Of a stretch of DNA of 64,000 bases, positions 1 through 12,555 are shown one piece after another. The stretch is taken from positions 992,001 to 1,056,000 of the forward strand of contig JAYKKR010000010.1 of NCBI GenBank assembly GCA_036971615.1, read 5' to 3'. A model generated the notes under the pieces. The model was not told the origin of the DNA. It ran no database searches and saw only the letters and a list, made by a program, of their open reading frames with translations. The position numbers and the translations under genes were made by a program. The stretch is from Amyloporia xantha (Eukaryota; Basidiomycota; Agaricomycetes; Polyporales; Adustoporiaceae). Positions within the stretch are counted from its first letter, which is position 1; each line of letters opens with the position of its first letter.

Positions 1-2520
1 GAGACGATCTGTTCGATCTGTTCTTTCTGCTGACCAGAGTATTTGAGATTGTTTTCGAGGTAGTTGGGTTCAGACAAGTAGGCGTTGACGGCCTGCGCAG
101 GCTTGACGAACAAGTTGTCAAACTCTGTTCTCGACCACTACAAGTGGGCATTTAGTTAAAAGATATCCACACCAGTACACACGACCTACCTCAATAGTGT
201 GCTGGATCGCATTAGGGAAGTTCTTGACGGTACAAGAAGGCGTCTCCTTTTCTGGAGGATCTTGGGATGATGAATACGACTCCGTTATGTGGGGTACGAC
301 AACTTGCGTGTTCCCCTTGGTTCCCAAAGTACCCGACTCCAGTAAAGGCTTCAAGAAGAAGACACATCGCTGATCCATGTACTGACCTGTCAAAGCCGGA
401 CATCAGACATAGGTTAAGCTTGCAAAACTCCATGAATTGACTCACGAGCCTTCACGTTGTCCAATGCATTTGTGACACCATCAATACCCGCGAAGAAGTC
501 CGGGTTGTAAACATCTGCTAACGAGTCAATACCTTACCAGTCCATAGTAAGAAAATACAACGCACTCTCAGTGTCGGGACCAACTGGCTCCTGTTTGCTG
601 ATGATTTTGCCTTGCAGGTCCGGATTCATGTCCGCTACAGCTGCAGCAGCCACTTCGGACTTGAACTTGCCCAAATCCTTCGCTCTGAACAAGAATTGAC
701 GGTTCAAGTTGCTCTTCTCGATGGTGTCCAAATCAGTCACATGGATCACACCCTTTGGTCCCGACGCAAGACCCATCATACTCCAGTTTTTCAGCATCTC
801 ACAGCCGATAGCACCAGAGCCGACTAGGAATTGCCGATGGTTGGCAATCTTCTCCTGGAATGTCCTACCGAACACCGCAATCTGTCCATCATATCTTGAG
901 CCAATGGGTTGGCACTCCTCCTCGGTCGGAAGGGTGTTTGGAAGAGACTCGAGCGAGTCAAAGTAAAGATGCTGAACCATAGGAGTGAACTTGGCGGAAC
1001 AGGCCTTCAACACCTCTTGTGCGACAAATCCTCCAATAACAGCAGCGAGTGGCGTCACATCACCGGTGGCCTGGTACGACAGCTCCGCGAGTATCTTGTC
1101 ATCGACGTCTGCGTCCAGCTTCTTCGCCAGCTTGATAAGCACAGCAGCATCTTCCGCGTTGCGTGGTCGAGGTAGACGCTGGTGCTGAATCTGGAACTCG
1201 GACAGTGCTTGGAAACCAACATGGAGCGTCGCGGGACGATCGAACTTGGCGAAGTCAGTCACGAATAATTCTGGTGCTTTCAAGGACTCGCGTAGCGGTT
1301 TCTAAAGATGGGGGAAGGCTCAGATAGAAACATCTGCAGGATTGCACAGAAAACTCACGAAGTCAAGGATCCGGGGCATTTTTACCTGCGTAAAGATGCC
1401 GCCAGTCTTGTATTCACTGAGATTTGATGTGTCACCAATCGAGAAGGTATACGGGCCTTTGACAGTAACCTTGCGTGGCTCGCATCCGTTCAACTCGGCC
1501 ATTCCCTGAACTTCGGTGAACGTCACAAAGTCACCATCTTCAAGTCCGTGGCGAGTCTCGTCTAGACAAGTCACAACGCCTTCCTTATCCTGTATACATG
1601 ATGTTCAGAGAGAACACCAAGTGATAAAAATAGGAAATAGCGCACTTTCTCAACGGAAACAATCATCCCGGTCAGAGGCTGCTCTCCAGTCGGATCCACA
1701 ACAGTGAACTTGGGCCCAAAGTCATTGAATACTGAGCTGTGCCAGAAATTAGCTTATCAGCTAAACCTAGAGTAGCGGAAAGCAAATGTACCCGAATAAG
1801 CCACGCGTCTCAGCTGCGATGAAATGGACGCCATTCTCGTGGGTCCAGTCGTTGATCTCGAGTTGCTTTTGCAAACTAGCGCCGCATAATACCACAACCT
1901 GAAAGATATCAAAATTACTCATTGCAGAAGACCACTGTACCATTCCTACTTACTTGAAAGCCCTTGATCATGTCCACAGTAATCTCCTTACCAGGTAGAC
2001 CACTAAGATTCCGGACTGGGACGTACGCATTGAGCTCGGCCAGTCGCGTCGCGGCTACCTCTGCACGAGGCTTCCCAACATCCTCGGCACGGAGGAAGAA
2101 CTAAGCAAGGATCAGAGATGCCATGAGCGCGTCAGGAATTCACTGACCTGACTGCTGAGATCTTGCACTTGGACGGGCTCAGGATCGTAGATCGTCACCG
2201 ACTTGACTCCCGCCAAAACAACGTTCTTGGCTAGAAACATTTATCAGACATCTCCTGGCCACAACCAGCGGTTGTCGCACCTATTTCGATACCTAGACCC
2301 TTGACCCCAACAATGAGAATATTCGAGGCGGCCATACGCTTCATGGCTGATACGCAAGTGAGCCAAGGCTGCTTTATCTACATGGAATAGCTCACCTTCA
2401 TGCCCAAGAACGTAACTACGCGTGGTTGCCTCAGCTCGAATGAAGTAACCACAGATCACGCAGTACTCACAGTTGGCGAGAGTACAGCCCCTCGTCGATC
2501 GCTGCCTCATCTATGTCCAT
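1..2520 (-). CDS. UBA1: Ubiquitin-activating enzyme E1 (3' end outside window)
   Basis: E1 activates ubiquitin with ATP and loads it as a thioester for E2 enzymes. The start at 2518-2520 gives [16 protein letters not shown], followed by several short introns. Both Rossmann-like adenylation halves are visible: the inactive half has [15 protein letters not shown] (about 2330-2280), and the active half has [16 protein letters not shown] (about 830-790) with its downstream Asp motif. The first-catalytic-cysteine domain is in the exon at 1320-1574. The catalytic Cys lies in [11 protein letters not shown], codon at 232-234. Intron examples: about 521-568 (GTGCGT..TTAG), and one that splits an Arg codon near 390-445. 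The last readable residues ([16 protein letters not shown]) lie in the second-catalytic-cysteine domain, so the C-terminal ubiquitin-fold domain is beyond the window. It is divergent from DPH6. Family assignment is certain; exact exon ends are by eye. Confidence 0.96.
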
Positions 2521-2790
2521 CGCAGACGCGAGATTCGTGGCAGACATATTAGTTCGTGACGTGCAGTCAGGTTGTAAGAAGTGGGCTGAGGCAGAATGAA
2601 AGAGAGAGAAGAAAGTAGATGGCGTGAAGCACAGGCAGCGGCCTTATGGCACGCGCGCTCAGAGCCACGCGAATGGCTCCTTCTGCTGATGACAAAGCGC
2701 ACGGGTTCGGGCATCCATAAAGGGAAAATGCCGAAGTCCTACTCAGCTGTTATTGAGCGCCCCGAGATTTCTTCAGATTTCTTGCCCATC
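2521..2790. promoter_or_regulatory. Bidirectional promoter UBA1 / DPH6
   Basis: 270 bp separate the start codons of the divergent UBA1 and DPH6 genes, so both promoters must lie here or in the 5' parts of the genes. No clear TATA box is seen. An in-frame upstream ATG for DPH6 exists at 2596, but conservation begins only at 2791. Confidence 0.6.
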
Positions 2791-5376
2791 ATGAAGTATG
2801 TCGCCTTGCTGAGTGGAGGAAAGGATAGCTGCTACAATTTATTACACTGCTTTCGAAACGGTCATGAACTTGTCGCTGCTGCATCTCTGGGTCCTGAAAA
2901 TGGCAAAGGTCCGATTGCGTCTCTGCTCAAAACTTGACATTTTCCGACGGCATCCTTAGAGGAACTTGATTCGTATCTTTACCAAACTGTGGGACAGGAT
3001 GCCATAGAATTCGTCGCTCGTGCTCTGGATGCTCCTTTATATCGGAGGGTCATCTCCGGTGCAGCTGTAGAACAGGGTGCGGAATACGGTAACAGGAAGC
3101 CTACACAGGGCGGTGGTACAAAGGGAGATGAAACGGAAGACCTATACGAGCTCTTGTCCACAGTCAAAGTAGACATCGTCAACATAATTAATATCTCTCC
3201 TAGCATTGACCTTCGAACGTTTGCGCTTCAGGAACAGCACCCTAACGTCGAAGGGGTCTCTGTAGGTGCGATACTATCAAATTATCAGCGTGTTCGAGTC
3301 GAACATGTGTAAGGATTGTTCCCCTCAACGGTTTTCGACCGCTTAAACCATGTGCCTACAGGTGCCGCCGTCTGGGTTTGACGCCTCTGAGCTACCTGTG
3401 GCAAAGAGACCAGGCCGAGCTGCTCTCTGAGATGATTGAAGCCGGGATGGAAGCAGTCCTCATCAAGGTTGCAGGGATAGGCTTGACGGTGAAGCACTTG
3501 GGAAAAAACCTAGATGAAATGCAGCAAACGCTTACACACCTTGTATGTGACATTGACTGTCTGAGTAGATTCGATTCTGCAACTTCATTTTGATAGAACG
3601 ACTTGTATGGATCCCATATTTGTGGAGAGGGAGGAGAGTACGAGACTCTGACTCTAGATTGCCCTCTCTTCAAATGTCGCATTAGGCTGTGAGTTCATTA
3701 CCCCTTCACGAGCCTCAGTGTGCCAAATTCCACTCGCAGGACAGAAGTCGAGACAGTCATCCATTCAGACAGCGACTTCGCAGTAGTCGCATACTTACGC
3801 ATAAAGAATGCCGTCCTTGAACCTAAATCCGCGCCTATTTCACCCAATCCTGCATTACCGCCTCTCCTGTCAGAAGAATTCGACAAGGTTCACGATGTAG
3901 TACAAACCACGCTTTCGAGTACCAACTCGGATATCCCTACAGGCGCTTCTGCGAATACTGTAGACCTCGATCCAATAGTCGGCGTGCAAAATAATCGAGT
4001 TGGTCGTTGGGTGGCGATTGCAAACGTCTCAAGGGCCATCAATGTCGATGAACCTGAAAAGTCAATAGAAGAGGAAGTCCAAGACTGCTTCCGACAGTTG
4101 GAAGGTATGAGCTATTATTGTTCTCAGCTATGTATGATACCTTACATTCACTATACAGAACGTCTCGGCGAATACAATCTTACTCTGTCGAATTGTACCA
4201 ACATCAACATCTTCCTATCATCCATGGACCTGTTTGCACGCGTCAATGCTGTATATGCCACTTTTTTCGGAAGTAGTCCACCAGCCCGTGCCTGCGTTGC
4301 CGTCGATCTCCCTTCCCCGATGAGGGTGAAGCTCGACTGTATAGCATACGCCGAGAACAATCTAGCAGAACGACAGGCATTGCATGTGCAAGGCTTGAGC
4401 TATTGGGCGCCCGCGAACATCGGTCCATATTCTCAAGCTATCGTAGTACGTCTTACAGTTACGCGACATCACAGGGTTCTTCTCATCTGGGCAACAGGTC
4501 GACGAGCGCGTCTTCATATCCGGACAGATTGGACTCGTGCCCAGTAGTCTCACCCTTCCATCTCCGCCTTCATTAGCTTGCGAGACTGCCCTCTCATTCC
4601 AGCATGTTGATCGCGTAGTGACTGCTCTGAAGAATAACTCCGGCGGAGGCTGGGAGGGCCACGAACAAGGTGTCCTGTACTGGGTTGCTAATGAAGTTGA
4701 TGTACCGCATATCAAGAAGGCGGCAGAGGCATTCAGGAAGGTAATACACCAGTTGTGTCCGCGATGTTCTAAAGACCAATGAATTACTCAATAGGATGCA
4801 TGTGCGCCGGCGCTGTTTTTGACTATTCCTGCTCTTCCCAAAGGCGCACTGGTTGAGAAGCAAGTTTTCTTTCATACGGGCCGCTGTCTGATATCGGATG
4901 ACGATGATATCATTCTACAATCCGCCGTACCAAACTTCAAACGAGGCGAGTTTGCCGATATCTGTATTTTGACTGAATATTAATGATCTGCAGGTGACTT
5001 GACGGGGGCGGAGCATTCACAGGTTCACTGGGAGGTCTCCTACTTTGATCAGACAGTATCGACGCTTGCGTTATTGTGCTTCCGAGGAGACGACCCCCAC
5101 ATGACATCCCAGCTGAAGAACATCTCCGAACTGAGCGTAATTTGGAGATGCTCATTATCAATTCGGCTGTTCTACATACCTTCCAAGACGTCATGCCGTA
5201 CGTACATATACATGGCCATAACGACGAATCTGACACATTTCTCAGTCCGCCGAAACTACGACGATCTCTTCGAAGTCCCGGATCAGCCTGCAATCACCTC
5301 GATCCCATGTCAGCATATCTCAACACGAGGTTGTGAGAATGACTGGGATTATGCTATGTTTATTGTAGGTACCTAG
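2791..5376 (+). CDS. DPH6: Diphthine-ammonia ligase with C-terminal RidA-like domains
   Basis: Catalyses the last, ATP-dependent amidation step of diphthamide synthesis on elongation factor 2. The N-terminus MKYVALLSGGKDSCYN has the PP-loop SGGKDS of N-type ATP pyrophosphatases. It is followed by the family blocks EGVSVGAILSNYQRVRVEHVC, LGLTPLSYLWQRDQ and CGEGGEYETLTLDCP. The C-terminal half has YjgF/RidA-type segments (SYWAPANIGPYSQA, VFISGQIGLVPSS), the fusion known in fungal Dph6. At least seven short introns interrupt the frame; one is 48 nt at about 5199-5246. The frame ends with GCENDWDYAMFIVGT at 5376. The start at 2791 is chosen because an in-frame extension back to 2596 has no family sequence. 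It ends 100 bp from the convergent transporter gene. Confidence 0.92.
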
Positions 5377-5476
5377 GGCGACCGACTGGAATACAGACAA
5401 ATCATACCTCTCGACGCGAGAAACTATCATATCACTGTTGTACAGCATTACGATGGTGCAACATCGCAGTTCACAA

Positions 5477-8106
5477 TCACGGGGTACCTTCTTCTTTAAG
5501 GACCTTGAGCTCAGCAAGCCGTCTCCTCATCTCCTTCTCAGTACGAGTAGGTGGAACCATACGGGCAATGACTGCGCCACACTGTGGATATCAGAAATCA
5601 GCGCAAGTGATGCTTTACAACTATGAACGGCATACCAATGCACACAGCCCACCGAATCGTAGAACCCACGCAACGCCATTCTTTCCATAGTATGTCGTGT
5701 GATGATTGGGGTCATTGTCAACGTCGGCGTCAACAACATGGAAGATCGCGCTTGATACTAACGCAATCTACCACAATATCAGTATATCTGTGCGAGCGAG
5801 TTTACGATACGGCAGGCTCACAATGAATTGAGGGAACACAATCGCGAGATTATGGATACCCAGGATGGTTCCTCCTGCAACAGGATCGGCCTCGGCCGAC
5901 ATAGCGTCAGCGTCTGGCTGATCAAACGAACGGCGACGATGAAGCAGTGGGGCGCGCTCGTCCTCGCCCTCACTTCTCCGCCGTGCAACTGGTGTCGACC
6001 TGGTACGACTGTGAGAAGGACGCCTGCCCGACTCGCTAGTTGCGGTTTCTCCACCTTGAACATTATCATGTTCCCGCTCTTTCAGGAACTAAATGGAGAC
6101 GACGGTCAGTGAATGGCGTTCCAATCATACAGTGAAGTCCCTACCTCCATGATAATGGCAAAAGGTACCCAACAAGCAACCGCCCAGCATATTCCGACCA
6201 GACTGACCGCAATAATAGCCTGTAGGTAGATGAGCTTTGAATCTGAAGAAACATGCCATTCCGGCTTACCTGCCACACTTTGCTTATGAAGAATGTGGAG
6301 AAGGTAATGAGGGCAAACAACACCATCGCTCCCGTCCAGATGTTCCTTAGGAAAAATGGCATCAGGGGCAGTTTCAGTGGTCGTCCTCGGCGAGCAGCTT
6401 CAGCCCTCCATTCGCGGACAGTATTCCTCAATCTCGCAAGTTCTGCGTCCTCGTCCTCGTCTCCTTCATGAGCAAGCAAACGGGTATCGCGGCGCGCTAG
6501 GTAAGGGAGTGTGGCACCTGCCACCACGGCCACTAAAAGAGACAACATTAAATTATACCGCGAGAGGCGTCAGTGCCATACTTACCTATGCTGTAAATGA
6601 GCATCGCAAATTCTCCCATTCGAGTAGCCTCGTCCTTGTCTGGATCGCTTTGAAGTTCATAGGCCATAACCTGACCGACATAGGTAGTTCTATATACGGA
6701 CTATAGTCACATCCGATGCTGAGGACATCGCATTTGAATTGCTTACGCGTAAAACAAGAAAGGAAACCTAAGGGATGCTATCATTAACGATGACCACACT
6801 CAGAATGAAAAATTGCACTTACCAGCCCATGAACGCGAAGACCTGAACATAGCAAACGCGCCTGATAGGCTTGGGAAGGTTGACGATGGCAATATAAATG
6901 TTATCCAGGACATCCCTCAATCTGCTGCTGAAATTTAGATGTCAATGACGTTCAGAATAACAGTCCTGTTCACAACACACCCTTTGTCAATGCGTCGCTG
7001 CTCGCGCTCCTTCTCTTCTTGCGTGAAACAGGTTATCCACACGGTAATTACCAGTATTGTCATGCTAACAACGCAAAACTTGCGAAATTGGTCACCGCCA
7101 AGCAAACGCAAAACAGGCAACTTTGCAAGGGGAAGGAATCCTGCACTGCCATCAGCCACAATGTTGCTATTGCTGACCAAGGTTCGTTCATACCAAATCC
7201 ATAGCCAACGATATTGCCGGCGTTGAGCATTCGGCTATGCCATGCATTACCGGCATTCAACTGCTCCGGAGGGGTCACGTCCAGCAACAAATTTCTCAGA
7301 GAAGCCTGCAGCGCATTGAGAGCAAAATCCAGGAGATAGAAGGATACAATCGCCAATGCTATAGCGGTGTTTTTGACCTGCAAAGTAATATTTTCATCGA
7401 TGAAATATGCAGGATCGAACGTTGTATGAGTCAACTCACAGACTTTGTCCACTTCGGATCCCAGCTCCCTGCTCCTCCACCCAGAATGTCGACAAGGAAA
7501 GCAGCTATGCTCTGGCAGTACGCCAGGGTAATAGTAGAAATCACGAGGACCAACGTAGAAAGCACGACCCAGTATCGCCGACGATACTTAGACGTGGAGG
7601 CGTCGGAGATAGCACCTGATGAAGGGACGCGCTTCTTAGTCAACTTTGTCGCAGAAATCCTCACTACAACCATGAGGACTTGCCTATCATAGGCTGTGCG
7701 ATCAAACCACTGATCGGCCCCGCAAGCCATACAAGACTCGTCAGAGTCTCGGAAAGCCCGAGATGCAGTAGGAACGGTGTTCCATAACTGCAGACGAGCC
7801 ATTATTAGCTGCAAGCATGAAATTTAAATATGCGTCGAACTCGTACCCCAGCTCGACCGTCCAAGCTACTTGCGATCCGGCCATGGATATACTCAACTTA
7901 ATGAGATCCATCGTAGACATTCTGTGTCCTGATGAGTCGTCCTTGTCGGAAGCCTTGCCATTACCTTGACCTCCTCCATTGCGCGTTTCTGCTGAAAGAT
8001 CATGATCCTGTTCGTTCTCTTCTCTCGTTCGTTTCCCGTTACGCGAAGGCCAGGGGATCTGGGTGGTAGGATCGGGATCTGCGTCGGCAGTCGTCGGGAA
8101 AGTCAT
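5477..8106 (-). CDS. MFS sugar transporter, SUT1-like (GPH/alpha-glucoside type)
   Basis: Likely proton-coupled disaccharide or alpha-glucoside uptake at the plasma membrane. The start at 8106 gives a hydrophilic Asp/Asn-rich cytosolic N-terminus of about 60 residues, then LIKLSISMAGSQVAWTVELG and LAGPISGLIAQPVIG, the opening membrane segments of the sucrose-transporter branch. The loop 2-3 motif SDASTSKYRRRYWVV is typical. Further segments (ALAIVSFYLLDFALNALQA, QLNAGNAWHSRMLNAGNIVG) fit the family. A long hydrophilic central loop carries Arg/Ser-rich sequence. The last exon has ILGIHNLAIVFPQFIVSLIAS and ends KVLKEEGTP. About nine short introns are implied. Substrate cannot be told from sequence. 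It is convergent with DPH6. Confidence 0.85.
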
Positions 8107-8629
8107 GCTGTGGTCACAGTCAAGTCGAGTACGCTGAGATTAGCTGAGACGGACACGACAACAAGCGGACGCAATGTGCTATAAGCAGGCAGAATTTCGG
8201 CGAAGGTAGCCTCTTAGCCTTGCGGCCTACATGCAGCGTATGTACGTCCAAGTGACCGAGTCGCGCTTGACGGTGTCTGTAGTATGTACCGTACCGGACG
8301 CGACTCGGCAATAACCGAGAAACCAGCTTGGAGTTGGGCGCACTTTACTGTACATTCACGTGGAACATCTCATCAAGGTCGAAGTCAAATATTTCAGAAC
8401 AGTGGAGCAACATTAGAACCAACAGTGATGAGCCAATAATATAATGTATTCAGTATGCGATAAACATTGATGCATGCGTCGATCGAGGAAAAATGGAATG
8501 TGAGTAATTGCACAGCGAGCGTTGGACAACAGCACGGGACAGAGCTACAAGTGGTACACAGCCAGAACCATAAAAACTTCCGGGTGGCCAAGAAAGCACA
8601 ACAGTCCAATGAAACAAACCAGCCAGATC
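8107..8629. other. Intergenic, transporter promoter side
   Basis: 523 bp between the start of the transporter and the end of the ankyrin gene, both on the minus strand. It should hold the transporter promoter and the 3' UTR of the ankyrin gene. No coding signal, repeat or RNA gene was seen. Confidence 0.6.
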
Positions 8630-10706
8630 CTATCGAACAGTCGCGTTCACAGACGCGTTCCTCCTATGACCACTAGCAGCAATATGTGAGTCAACGCTCG
8701 GTTTATGTGATGAGAGCAGATTGAATGGTAAGCGGCGGGAATGTGACGAGGCTGTGGATGTTGCACTCGAAAGGGCTGTGGTAGGAGTGATCGTACGAGT
8801 GCGTTCGATAGGCTCCTCAGCCTCAGGGGGAGGAGGGAATTGGGCATAGTCGCCCGGTGGCCCTGTATACGACTCACGGAACATGGGGTCCTCTCGCCGA
8901 CGCAGGCCCGGTCGAGAAGAACTTTGTGTGGGTGTGGAAAGTGCGGCAGAATCAGCAGCAGATATCGGAGATAATGGAGGGGTGATGTGTTTCAGTGTGG
9001 CAGGACTGGTACCAGACCGATGTCGGAGCATATCCTGCTGTGATGGCGAAGAGCTTTGTAAAAGAACAGGAGGTGGTGGACTACTCCGAAGCTGGGCTGC
9101 AGAAGCCGACGGTCGCAGTCGACGCCGTGGCGCGACTGATCCAACCGTGACTAACGAGTTCAGCGGTTTTATCTCGTCGCCATCAGGCGCAGGTCCCGCA
9201 GAAGGGCCTGCCTGTGATTGGTTATCTGTGGAAGTAGTAGTGGCGCTCCCGCTACGTTGGCGCAACTTGTACTTCTCCATGGCATCCGCATCCCGCTCTC
9301 GCATACGCGTGGCAATGGGTGATAAGGCTGACGCCGGATTGTGATTGGGCAAAAGGGTCGCATGAGGCTGAGGAGACGGGGAATTGGCGGAGAAGGCCGT
9401 ACTACCAGAGGAACCAGCGGACGGCTGGGCAGGCGAATATGACCCAGATGGGAGCGGGGCAGGATGTCGTGGAGGAGATAGAGAGGACGTCAGCGACGGG
9501 TGACTCCGTGATGAGTGCAAGGCTGCGCTGTCCAATAATTCGCCACTGTCAGAAGTCGTTGTCGTGCGGCTTGTCCCTGACCCGCTGCGCATCCTGACAG
9601 ACCCATTCAAGTATCCATAAGCCCTCGTTGGGGGAGGGACAACTTCGTCTGGGGTTGTACCCCATTCGCTGCCTCTTACGGCAGCCTGGGCGAAAACATT
9701 CCGGCGGGCTTTCTTGTTGTTTTCGAATTGAGCGCGGGCGGTATCTTGCAATGTATCTCTTGTGCTGGTTCTGCAAAGGTAAAATAAGATAAGGAATAAT
9801 ATTAAAAGAAATCACGGATTCCACGTACGAATATGCATAATCCGACGGTGTGAAGCCTTCATTATTCCGCGCCGAGTATTGGCAACCTCGTTCAATCAAC
9901 AGTTGCACGATCTATCGGAGAATTAGCGCACGCTTACATTACGAAAGATTGCCCACACGTACAGATCTATGGCCCCACGCGCTAGCACTACAGTACAAAA
10001 TTGGTATAAGGCCGCTAGAGCGGGCAAAAGACTCACTAGTGCAATGGCGTATTGCCATCATTATCGGCAAGATCATAGTCGGCCCCTAGGTTACATAACA
10101 TCTGCCCACAAATTGGTACCTGTATCATGCAACTTTCACAAAATTGAATTACTTACCCGCACTAGCTCCTCATTTCCTTTCAACGCCGCCATGTGCAACG
10201 CAGTCTTCCCTTCCACATTGGCCCAGTCGAGTATGTCCGGATAACGATCATAGTACAACCGAGCCATTCGCAATGTAGCACTGATGAAATCTTGTTCACT
10301 GGGACCTGGACTATAAGGGCTCGAGAGCGGTGGTCTTGCTTCGGCAATCAGGATCAATATTGTGTTGTTGTCCGTGTCCTTGTCACGGACAGTAAAGGTG
10401 TGAATTGAGGAAGAGTAGGCGACGGAAAACTTGAACTCACCTTGCTATACTCATGGTCATCATGCCCATTGCTCAAGAGGAACTCAAAGGTTTCCTCATG
10501 GCCAAGGACCGCTGCCCACGCTAAGGAAGTATAACGCTTGTGTGTAGGGTCCGGGTTCCTCATGTCTGTTCTCTTGACGAGTCTCTTGACCAGGAAGAGA
10601 TTGTTCTCTGTATCGAATTTGTCGGCACTTGTGGTAACACCAACCATGTAATGGGCATACCTTTCACTGCTCGCCGGAGCCTCGCTGTGGCGTCCTTCTC
10701 TGCCAT
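8630..10706 (-). CDS. Ankyrin-repeat protein, AVO2-like TORC2 subunit
   Basis: A start at 10706 opens a small exon (MAEKDATARLRRAVK) joined over a 53-nt intron to NNLFLVKRLVKRTDMRNPD. Ankyrin-type units follow: YTSLAWAAVLGHEETFEFLL, NVEGKTALHMAALKGNEELV and a unit ending NNEGFTPSDYAYS. The N-terminal order (charged helix, NLFLVKRLVKR, then an LLSNGHDDHE-like segment) resembles yeast Avo2, a non-essential TOR complex 2 subunit; this is a resemblance from memory, not an alignment. The last exon (to 8630) is a long, disordered Ser/Thr/Pro/Arg-rich tail of about 370 residues with many SP and TP sites, a plausible phosphorylation target. It is divergent from the STEEP1-like gene. Ankyrin protein is certain; AVO2 orthology is moderate. 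Confidence 0.7.
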
Positions 10707-11029
10707 GGAGGTAGGCTAGGAAGGAACGGAGTGGGGGGTCCCTGCAAGAGATAGAGGCCGCAAAAAACACAAAAATAGAGGGACTAAGGAGCACAGCAAA
10801 CACAGCAAACGACCGGGTGAGGCATAATAGGAATGGAATCCACGTGACAAACATCGATCAAGGCGGACGTCACGGACACGAGTTCGTGCGGTCGCACGCC
10901 GAGTTGACAAGCAACGCCTGCTTGCGACTGTAACTAAATCGATATCTCGGGCTCATTGTCTCGTTCTCAGACACTAGTGACAACTATTCAGGGTATTTTT
11001 GATTCTGGTTACCCGCTGTTTCTTTCAGT
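10707..11029. promoter_or_regulatory. Bidirectional promoter, ankyrin gene / STEEP1-like gene
   Basis: 323 bp between divergent start codons. A pyrimidine stretch precedes the plus-strand ATG (ctgtttctttcagtATG). No TATA box is obvious. Confidence 0.55.
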
Positions 11030-11713
11030 ATGCCCAAGGTCGTCTCTCGTTCTGCGGTATCCTCGTCTACCGACGGTTAGTTCACATCCCGCGATGACCA
11101 TCCCGCTCACTGCCACCTTCGAATTCTGAGACGTTGAAACACTTCACTAGCTCAACCCACGGCGTCATCAGCAGCGGCCCTGCGCGTCTATTGTGGGATA
11201 TTTTCCATGTTCACCTGTGCTCCCGCTGATTCGTTTCTCACTTCTATTCGGCGTAGATTGCATCTGCGGCGAGTTCATCGTGCGTACCTTCGGCGTCCGC
11301 TGCTTTCGGCAGTTGCTGATGCGTAACCGCAGCTTGTCATAGACAAAAGCCTTGCGTCCCTGCCACAGCGAAAGACAGATGGTGCCGTAGTCATAAGGTG
11401 TCGAGATAGCGAGCTTGGCAAAGCTCGGATCTTTAAATTGAATGCCACTACGAAAGACCCGGTTCTCATTGAACGGTTAGTTTTGCCCTGTAGCTCATAT
11501 TCTGAAGCGTCACTGACCCCGAGTCTCAGGTCCAGCGGTCACGAACGACAATACAGGTTCCATTGTCCACGATGTACTCTCCCTGTGGCATATCAAACGA
11601 CTCCGCCACCTGTAAAATCGGGAGCATTTCTGTATATCCTGAAGGGTGCTCTTAGTCAAATACAAGGTCAAAACCCGCCCGAAGCATTCGAGGACGAGCG
11701 GCTCCTGGACTAA
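11030..11713 (+). CDS. STEEP1 (CXorf56/UPF0428) family protein
   Basis: Five exons are readable. Exon 1 encodes MPKVVSRSAVSSSTD. After an intron (about 11075-11149) comes AQPTASSAAALRVY, then YCICGEFI, then LVIDKSLASLPQRKTDGAVV, and a last exon from about 11530 with HERQYRFHCPRCTLPVAYQ to the stop at 11713. The MPKVVSRS start, the YYCICGEFI block and the HCPRC zinc-type pair are hallmarks of the STEEP1 family, known in animals for helping STING leave the ER. Fungi lack that STING pathway, so the ancestral role is probably trafficking or an RNA-related task; that is inference. The protein is about 160 residues, shorter than the animal one because the C-terminal coiled region is missing. Confidence 0.85.
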
Positions 11714-12555
11714 GTATGTCTCTGATTTGTGGCACTGAATGTATATTGGCTTTATGATAACAGTGGAATACATGATATTGCATAACTAACATGTGAACGT
11801 ATTGCACCAAATGAGATCTTACATTCATGCAAGAACAAGAAATATTCAGTAACCAGACAGAAACGACCTGGATGATAGATTTTTGTTAGCGAATTGGCTC
11901 ACAGAATGGACTAAACTAACTGAACGGCGCAAAAAGATTATCAGATACCGTTGTAGAAAAGTACTATTCAAGACATCTGCGCTGATAGCGACAGACGTTC
12001 ATACAGTGTGAATAGAATGTCATCATAAAGGAGAAGCAGAAAGACGTAATGATAAATTATAAACAGACTCACATCGTGACATGTATGTTGCACCGTAACC
12101 GCAGGAAAAGACATAGCGAAGACACTCGAGGACCTCCCATTTCTTACCGTAAAAAATGTAGTCCTAGGATCGACACTATTCACCAGGAATCAGTGAGAAA
12201 ACATGACATATGACCAATGAAGGTGATGCCAGAGATGGCTCAGATACCGTTGTAGAGTATATAATGCGTTCACAACGCGCCGAAGCGCGTTCGTATGTTT
12301 GGGAATATACTAACATCACAGCATTAGATAGCGGATATGGAGACTCACAATATTTGTTCCAAGTTCTCCATCCTCCATACCGATCGTGTAAAAGAAAGTC
12401 AGTGGTCGAAAGTATCAGAAAGCTATGCGATGGGGAATGAGTGAGGAAGGGTCAAGCAGCTTCAGTCTGCCAGCGATCGAATAAATTTCAAGTTTGCGGT
12501 TATTTGTACATGTCGGTTGCCAAATGAGGCTAAACAGATGCCCACAACGCGTCCT
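11714..12555. other. Intergenic, AT-rich
   Basis: 842 bp without a credible gene; the open frames here are short and unlike any family. One 17-nt word (TCAGATACCGTTGTAGA) occurs twice in direct orientation, near 11941 and 12239. Confidence 0.6.

Noticed and set aside
2596..2790. N-terminal extension of DPH6
   Set aside because: In frame, but lies in the promoter gap and lacks family sequence; the ATP-pyrophosphatase fold starts at 2791.
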